Assembly: GCA_033220425.1 (NCBI GenBank)
Contig: CM065653.1
Coordinates: forward strand, 1,364,001 to 1,428,000
Reading direction: 5' to 3'
Source of the DNA: Lepraria neglecta
Taxonomy: Eukaryota; Ascomycota; Lecanoromycetes; Lecanorales; Stereocaulaceae
Length of the DNA: 64,000 nucleotides
Shown here: piece by piece, positions 58,352-64,000 of the stretch
Layout of the letters: each line of letters starts with the position of its first letter
Position numbering within the stretch: the stretch's first letter is position 1
Program-made: the position numbers and the translations under genes
The notes under the pieces: generated by a model
Database searches by the model: none
What the model was told of the DNA's origin: nothing
Seen by the model: only the letters and a program-made list of their open reading frames with translations

Positions 58352-60917
58352 ATGGGGAGTAAGTCAAATTTCCGACACGCAGACTGGCTCTTGTCAATGC
58401 TAACCTCACCTCGTTGCAGTCCCACTGTTTGACGACTGGTCAAGCAAGGTCACCAAGTCGTTTGACCTCAAGTTTCTCAAGGACTGCACAATTGGCATTG
58501 ACGTCGCGTATTTCCTAGGAAATCTCCCCAAAGAATCTTTGCAACCCGCCCTAGGAGGCGCGCCCCTTTGCCTGGAGACCAAAACTGTCACTTGGATCAA
58601 CGACTTGCAGACCGCTGGCCTGCAGCTACACTTTGTCTTCAATGGACTGGACTCTGGTGTTGGTTATGACCCAGTTGCCAGGGCCACAAAGGCAGCCGAA
58701 GCGAATCACAAAGCTTTCAGCATCTACGAGGCCAGACATGCGGCAGAGGCCAATGAAGTGTTTCGATCCTCAGGTATGCTCATTCAAGATGAGCAGGTGC
58801 AGGCTGCGTTTGACACCAGCCTAGGTCTCTCGGACATTGCAAGTATGTCGGAGATCTTAAAGAAGATACTGTATGAGCAAGGCATTCCTTTCACTGTTGC
58901 ACCTTACAGCGCGCTAGCCCAGGTAGGATCTGATGTCCAAACCTTTTTATGTCTCACTAACCATCCATAGCTCGTGTACTACGAGAGACACCCAAATCAA
59001 TACATTGATGCCGTCTATGGCCCGTCGGATCTCTTCTGCTTTGGCATTGATAAGATCATCACCAAGTTCAAGCCCGAGGCATCTCTTTTTCACTGGACTG
59101 ATAGGCGGGACTGTCTGGCAGACCTGGGTAACATACCAAGCCACGTCTTCATCGATGCTCTTATGTTGGCCGGTTCAGACCTGCTCCCCGTGTTCCCACC
59201 GTTCATGAATCAAGCCGTCTACCCCAAGCCCCCTACGTTCCGCAATATCGTCCAAGCGATCTCGACCTCTGGCGGTAGCGTGCCACGACTTTGCGCTCAA
59301 CCCCTTGCAGATACCTCCGTCAAGGGACAATACCTCGATCAATACAAGAGGGCAATGGCGAGGGTCAAACACCACGTTGTGATCACCGCGGAAGGAGACG
59401 TCGAGGCTCTGAATAAGGAGAATGCGCCCGACGATGTTCACGAATGCATTGGATTACGTCTACCTGAAGAGCTCTACATGTATCTTTCCCGCGGCATGCT
59501 TCGTCCGCGAGTGCTCAACTGGTTGACCTCGGGCAAAATCAATATCACAGAGCCCCTTGCTGGTGGTGACGGTCAGCCTTATCAGGATCTCGTAAAGACT
59601 CAATTGGAACCATTTCGGAGGCAAGCATTGTCCCTTTTGACTGAGCCAATTCACCGGTACTTTCACTCGAGGGACATCACCACAAGGTTGTGGTTTGACT
59701 CGACTTACGAGGGGAAATTCAACATGAAGTCTTTACCTTCGATAAGAAATCAGCTTTCAAAATGGCACGTCAAAAATGACCTGATTGCAGATGTGAGTAG
59801 CCCGACCATTAAGAGAGAAAGACGATCTAAGACTTGGACAGTTCACCAGCGAAGATATGCCATCGGGTTCTCTCTCATTCGCCCTCTTGACCTTGGGTAA
59901 TGTTGACCTAGCCGCGAAGACAGTGACGCCAAAGGCTAAGGTTGGGCACGAGGTAAGATTGGCCAAGACAGGAACTAGACAGACTGCTGATCTCAATTAG
60001 CCATTGAAACTTCCCAACGAGATCCTGGCAAATGTGGTGTGGCGCTTCTTACAGCTTCGTGGTTATGTCAACGAACAGCATCAGCTCACTGAATGGGGCA
60101 AGATACTGGAGACTGCTCTGGACGCCGCTGGCACGAGAAAAGATCAGGAAGAGGCTGTGTTCATCGCTGTCGAGCTGTTGCGCCTTGAACTTGTCAGCCC
60201 TGACACAATGTTCTTGGGATATGCCGGTGCTCCAGAGCATGGGTCAGGTAAGTAAAGATCTTCAGATTAAGGATCAGTGATCCTGACCCTCAATCCAGAT
60301 ATTGAGAAGCGAAATGACATGATGGTGTCTCGTGTCGCCTGCCTTGGCAAGATTCGTCATCAGCCTAAAGCATATAGTGGGCCCTTAAGTCGACACCTCT
60401 TGGCTTACCAATCGATCATCTCGAACCTTCAAGCAAGTCTTCGTGATTTGATCGAGATGATCCTTACTGCAATGTTTTTGGAAGGAAGTATTAACAGAGA
60501 TCGTGACGATTGGATGCAATTATCCCTAGGGTACGCTTCCACTCCCTAAAGATTATCCTACATTCTACTGATCCTACAATAGGTTACCATTCTATGAGGA
60601 GCACTCCTGTGCGCTGGGTGTCTTGACAATGCATTACCTCGACGACTTGTGTAACTACCCGGATGCTACTTCGAAAGTGACTCGGGCAGAGGTGAGGGAG
60701 AAAGGTCAAAGTTGGATCCAGAACAGCGATTTCAGTGGCAGCTTGGATGACGCTTTCCAAGTTTGGGATGCAGTAAGTCGCTCTGTCAAGACTGCAATAC
60801 TGCTATCAATGCTGACCCTCAATGAAGCTCTACAAAGGTGTCAAGGCTGCTGGGAACAAGGTGAAGGATAGGAAGATGTGGGACGAAGTTAATGAGTGGC
60901 TGTCCCAAAGGAAATAA
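58352..60917 (+). CDS. MKT1: Mkt1-type XPG-fold post-transcriptional regulator
   Basis: Eight exons (58352-58358, 58420-58922, 58971-59792, 59842-59952, 60001-60247, 60299-60530, 60583-60772, 60828-60917) give 733 residues. The first exon is only 7 nt (ATGGGGA) and creates the start MGIPLFDDW when spliced. An XPG-N-like domain (LKDCTIGIDVAYFL, LQLHFVFNGLD), an XPG-I-like domain (YIDAVYGPSDLFCFG, HVFIDALMLAGSDLL) and the Mkt1 C-terminal domains (LANVVWRFLQLRGYV, LPFYEEHSCALGVL) follow in order. The catalytic acidic residues of true flap nucleases are only partly kept. Yeast Mkt1 acts with Pbp1 on mRNA stability and translation in the cytoplasm. Confidence 0.92.
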
Positions 60918-61503
60918 GTCACTTGACACGGGCCGGTATTTGGCATTAACATGTTCCTCAAAAATTTGGGCTTGACCGCATCGAAAATTTACCAACGGAG
61001 GTAAGTTGTTCCCAACGTATCATTAAGATGTTATGCCGTACTGACAGGCTTCCAGACTATTTGCTATCCAACTAAGCCAAGAGATCTCGAAATGGTGGAG
61101 CAGACTGGAGGCTTTACTAGGTAGCAAAAATCTAAATATGTGGCAGATTTGTGAAGATATGCAAACAGATTCAAATCAGCTTTCGGGCGCTGAGTTCGTA
61201 GTCATTTCAAAACGCCGTTGAATGGAGCTCTCATCTATTAGGTTCGTAGAACGATCGCACAGGCTTTTAAAATGTAAGATACCTGTGGGGCCATAGGGTG
61301 GCGAAATTTACTAGCGCAGTCTAGCTCAATGGTGGCGTGTGTCAGCTAAAAATACCCACTACTGTGTCCTCAAGGCTCGATTTCTAATAAATCTCCTCCA
61401 CCTATCCCCACCCCTCCCTTTCCTTTCTTTCATTCTTACCCCTATAAAATCCAGATTCTTTTTTCCTGGACCGACCCTCATTGACTTTCGCCCAACCGCA
61501 ATT
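60918..61503. other. Intergenic region and PDI 5' leader
   Basis: No gene is seen. The stretch just before 61504 is a pyrimidine-rich leader (CCTATCCCCACCCCTCCC and following), typical of highly expressed fungal genes. The in-frame ORF upstream of 61504 is an artefact of this leader. Confidence 0.55.
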
Positions 61504-62667
61504 ATGGCTCGACTAAGCTACCTCCTCCTCACTGCCCTCGCAGCGTTGGGCGCCAACGCTGCCTCCTCAGTCCTGGACCTCATCCCCGGCAATTTCGACA
61601 AAGTCGTTCTGGAATCCAACAAGCCCGCTCTTGTGGAGTTTTTTGCCCCATGGTGCGGCCACTGCAAGAAGCTCGCACCCATATACGAGGAGCTCGCCCA
61701 AAACTTCGACTTCGCTAAAGACAAAGTCTCAATCGCAAAAGTGGATGCGGACGCAGAGAAGACTCTTGGAAAGAGATTCGGGGTTCAGGGCTTCCCTACG
61801 CTAAAATGGTTTGATGGCAAGAGCGACAAGCCGGAGGATTATAGTGGGGGAAGAGACTTGGAGAGTCTTTCTAGCTTTATTACGGAGAAGACGGGGATTA
61901 AGATGAAGGGGAAGAAGGCAGTTCCGAGCGCTGTTGAGATGTTGACGGATACGTCTTTCAAGACGGAGATTGGTGGTGATAAGGATGTTTTGGTGGCTTT
62001 TACTGCACCGTGGTGTGGACGTATGGCATTCCCTCGGCAGATCTTTCCTGAGCAGACACTGACAGGTCTTCCAGACTGCAAAAGCCTGGCTCCAATTTGG
62101 GAAACCTTGGCTCAAGACTACGCCGCCGAACCCAACGTCCTCATCGCCAAAGTCGACGCTGAAGCCGAGAACGCAAAAGCCACAGCTCAGTCCCAAGGTG
62201 TTAGCTCATACCCCACTATCAAATACTTTCCCAAAGGCTCCACCACACCCATGGCTTACGAAGGCGGTCGCACAGAGCAAGACTTCCTCTCCTTTATGAA
62301 CGAGAAGGCTGGAACCCATCGCATGATTGGCGGCAAACTCGACGCATTGGGCGGCACAATCCCAAGTCTGGATTCCATCGTTGGCAAACTCACTGGTGGG
62401 GAGAGCATTGATAGTCTCTCCAAAGAATTGACCGCGGCAGCTAAGGGACTCAAAGACAAGTATGCGGAATACTATGTCAAAGTGGCGGGCAAGGTGGCGG
62501 CGAACAAGGAGTATCTTGAGAAGGAGCTGGCTAGATTGGAGAGCATTATCAAGAAGGGCGGCTTGGCGCCGGAGAAGATTGATGATTTGACGTCGAGGTC
62601 TAACATCTTGAGGAAGTTTAAGGGGGAGGAGCCGAGCACAATGGAGAAGATTAAGGAGGAGTTGTAG
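61504..62667 (+). CDS. erp38: Protein disulfide isomerase, Erp38/P5 type
   Basis: Exons 61504-62020 and 62075-62667 give 369 residues. A signal peptide (LSYLLLTALAALGANA) is followed by two thioredoxin domains with active sites WCGHC at Cys51/Cys54 and Cys171/Cys174. The C-terminal helical ERp29-like D domain follows, and the last four residues are KEEL, a plausible ER-retention variant of HDEL. It forms and rearranges disulfides in the ER lumen; length and layout match Neurospora Erp38. The 54-nt intron (62021-62074) cuts the His codon of the second CGHC. It has no in-frame stop, so retention would insert 18 residues in the active site. The start at 61504 is chosen over upstream in-frame codons because it begins the signal peptide. 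Confidence 0.95.
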   Translation: MARLSYLLLTALAALGANAASSVLDLIPGNFDKVVLESNKPALVEFFAPWCGHCKKLAPIYEELAQNFDFAKDKVSIAKVDADAEKTLGKRFGVQGFPTLKWFDGKSDKPEDYSGGRDLESLSSFITEKTGIKMKGKKAVPSAVEMLTDTSFKTEIGGDKDVLVAFTAPWCGRMAFPRQIFPEQTLTGLPDCKSLAPIWETLAQDYAAEPNVLIAKVDAEAENAKATAQSQGVSSYPTIKYFPKGSTTPMAYEGGRTEQDFLSFMNEKAGTHRMIGGKLDALGGTIPSLDSIVGKLTGGESIDSLSKELTAAAKGLKDKYAEYYVKVAGKVAANKEYLEKELARLESIIKKGGLAPEKIDDLTSRSNILRKFKGEEPSTMEKIKEEL

Positions 62668-63232
62668 ATCACGGCTTTGTATGATTAAGTGTATATGAAG
62701 GGCTGCTTCTCAGGTGTTCATGTTGCTCGGGACGCGAGACCAGTTCAAAAGGGCCTTTGTACTACCTTAGATTGATGCCGCCTAGGGCTTGTACTTGGTT
62801 TAAGAACGCCCTTCTGCTGCTTTTCTCTCACATAATCAGAGCAGGGATTTGAGTTTGGTTTTACTACTTCTACTTCAAAAGACCTTGTGATCTATAGGAT
62901 GGCATCCTTGGCTGTCTGAGGCTTTCGAGATATGCCATGAGATACGCAATCAATATATAGATTCTACGAGTTGGCACTTCCCATTGGCTGAACAGAGCGG
63001 GTCCATCGGTACTTCTTGACTGCTTTTCCATCTGCTTCGGCTTCCCTCCTTATTACAAGGTGATTAGAGAAGCAGTGTCACTGTGTTGAGGGTGCAAGCC
63101 CGACGGAATATTCTTACTGCTGCTGCTGCTAATATTCTGAATTCTGTCAGACCCTTGATACATGCTTTCTCGGTACGAAGACAAGCCTCATGGCGAAATG
63201 TAATGGTTGTCCCAATCTATAATTTCTTTGCC
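62668..63232. other. Convergent intergenic region
   Basis: About 565 bp follow the PDI stop. The region is AT-moderate with a short run of CTG/GCT triplets near 63116-63129. No gene. Confidence 0.5.
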
Positions 63233-63811
63233 TTATTTACTAGGACTATTCCACAGCTTCACGGAATCTCCTTCGTCGACCACCCATGTCCACGCCGAAA
63301 ACCCGCCTCCACTGACTGGGTAATTAACTTCGATCTTAGCATTCATGGTCACGCCCTGTGCGGGGTCGCGGTTGAAGAAGAAATCGTTGCAGATATCAAT
63401 GGTCTCCCGCTCTTGCAAGCGATACAAGAACTTCTCCATAATCTCCGGTTCCTCTATGTACCGATGCCCGCCATATTCGACGCAATTGGTGTCCCACTTG
63501 AAATCAATTATTGACCCCTCTTTGCTTTCGCGGCGCTTGACCGGTCCTTTGTCCTGGTTGCAATAGTCTATGGTGACGAATTTCTCGACGCCTTGCTTCG
63601 GGTCTTCACCCAAGTTCTCGTTGCAGATGTAGAATTCGGTGTGGTTGTAGATTTGCTCCCAGGCGAGTCTTTAGGCTTTGTCGTTTGTGATTTCTTTGTC
63701 TCCATAGACTATCCTCCTAATGCCCATTCGGCCTGGCCTGTCAGATCGCCTGCAAAGAATTATTAGATTGCGTGCGTGCGAGAGAGGCAGGGGGGGATTC
63801 AGCACTTACAT
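63233..63811 (-). pseudogene. Small unknown protein gene with in-frame stop
   Basis: The ATG would be split by a 60-nt intron (63750-63809, GTAAGT to TTTGCAG): AT at 63811-63810 and G at 63749. From there the frame runs 25 codons (with RRIVYGDKEITNDKA) to a TAA at 63671-63673. It then continues open and protein-like for 145 codons to the stop at 63233 (LAWEQIYNHTEFYICNENLG, GSIIDFKWDTNC, IEEPEIMEKFLYRLQ, FSAWTWVVDEGDSVKLW). Splicing out the TAA with a consensus intron while keeping frame does not work. ICNENLGEDPKQGV and ICNDFFFNRDPAQGV are an internal repeat of one another. No family is recognised. It is either a pseudogene, a recent null allele, or a base error. Confidence 0.55.
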
Positions 63812-64000
63812 GGCTAGAGGCTCCTAGATATTATTCCAATGGGAGAGCTGTATATAGACTTAATAAGCCCGTAGTATCACAGGAAAGGGCGTCAGGTGGA
63901 TCGATATGGGAACATGTGACTCGAATATGGAGCGCGGAAAAAGTGGAGGTTTCACGGGAGGGAGAGGTGGGGGGACTCAAGAAGAAAACAGGCAATATAT
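63812..64000. promoter_or_regulatory. Upstream region of the gene at 63233
   Basis: A TATATA element at 63850-63856 lies about 40 bp upstream of the split ATG on the minus strand. No gene is seen up to the window edge. Confidence 0.35.

Noticed and set aside
61313-61376. tRNA-like A-box (TAGCTCAATGG) and weak B-box (GGCTCGATTTC)
   Set aside because: Acceptor and D-arm do not pair and no anticodon arm can be drawn, so it is chance similarity in the PDI promoter.
1-64000. CRISPR arrays, integrons or bacterial operons
   Set aside because: No direct-repeat/spacer pattern exists and all genes have spliceosomal introns, so the sequence is eukaryotic.

Overview
The window is nuclear DNA from a filamentous ascomycete (Pezizomycotina). 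Genes are dense on both strands. They carry many short introns (about 45-115 nt) with GTAAGT/GTATGT-type donors and CTAAC/CTGAC-like branch sites. The gene set is typically fungal: a Dnf3-like flippase, an Htf1/Hox2-type homeobox factor, Dma1, SamB, Mkt1, a 369-residue Erp38-type PDI, a G-protein beta subunit, phosducin and DUF3176. A leotiomycete or sordariomycete is likely, but class rank is inference. There is no rRNA, convincing tRNA, CRISPR array or intact transposon. Exon joins were read by eye. Where a full model is given, the exon lengths sum to a multiple of three.

Layout. 1-5.4 kb: a truncated secreted SGNH hydrolase diverges from a small secreted protein with a deaminase-like motif layout, followed by an ankyrin-repeat protein. 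5.7-11 kb: Dnf3-type P4-ATPase (-). 11.9-16 kb: homeobox conidiation regulator (-) with a long gene-free upstream region. 16-24.6 kb is compact housekeeping: GEP4 (-), SmD3 (+), an adaptin-binding p34-like protein (-), Dma1 (-), an F-box protein (+) and an MBOAT/wax-synthase-like acyltransferase (-). 25.7-28.7 kb: a secreted Ala/Gly-rich protein with interrupted frames, and a DUF3176 membrane protein (-). 31-37.6 kb: a 2083-residue STAND-like P-loop protein with a large TPR-like C-terminal half.

38.5-47.2 kb is gene-poor, with only weak or broken gene-like segments. 47.3-51.6 kb holds phosducin and G-beta, both on the minus strand: a chaperone and its client within 2.1 kb. 54.2-62.7 kb: SamB MYND protein (+), a seven-exon 2OG-Fe(II) oxygenase (-) diverging from an eight-exon MKT1 (+), and Erp38/PDI (+). 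63.2-63.8 kb: a small gene with an in-frame stop and an internal duplication.

I did not find an unmistakable undescribed multi-gene system. The best leads are the secreted deaminase-like protein, the large STAND/TPR protein, the phosducin/G-beta linkage, and several small-protein genes whose frames are broken or need unusual splicing.
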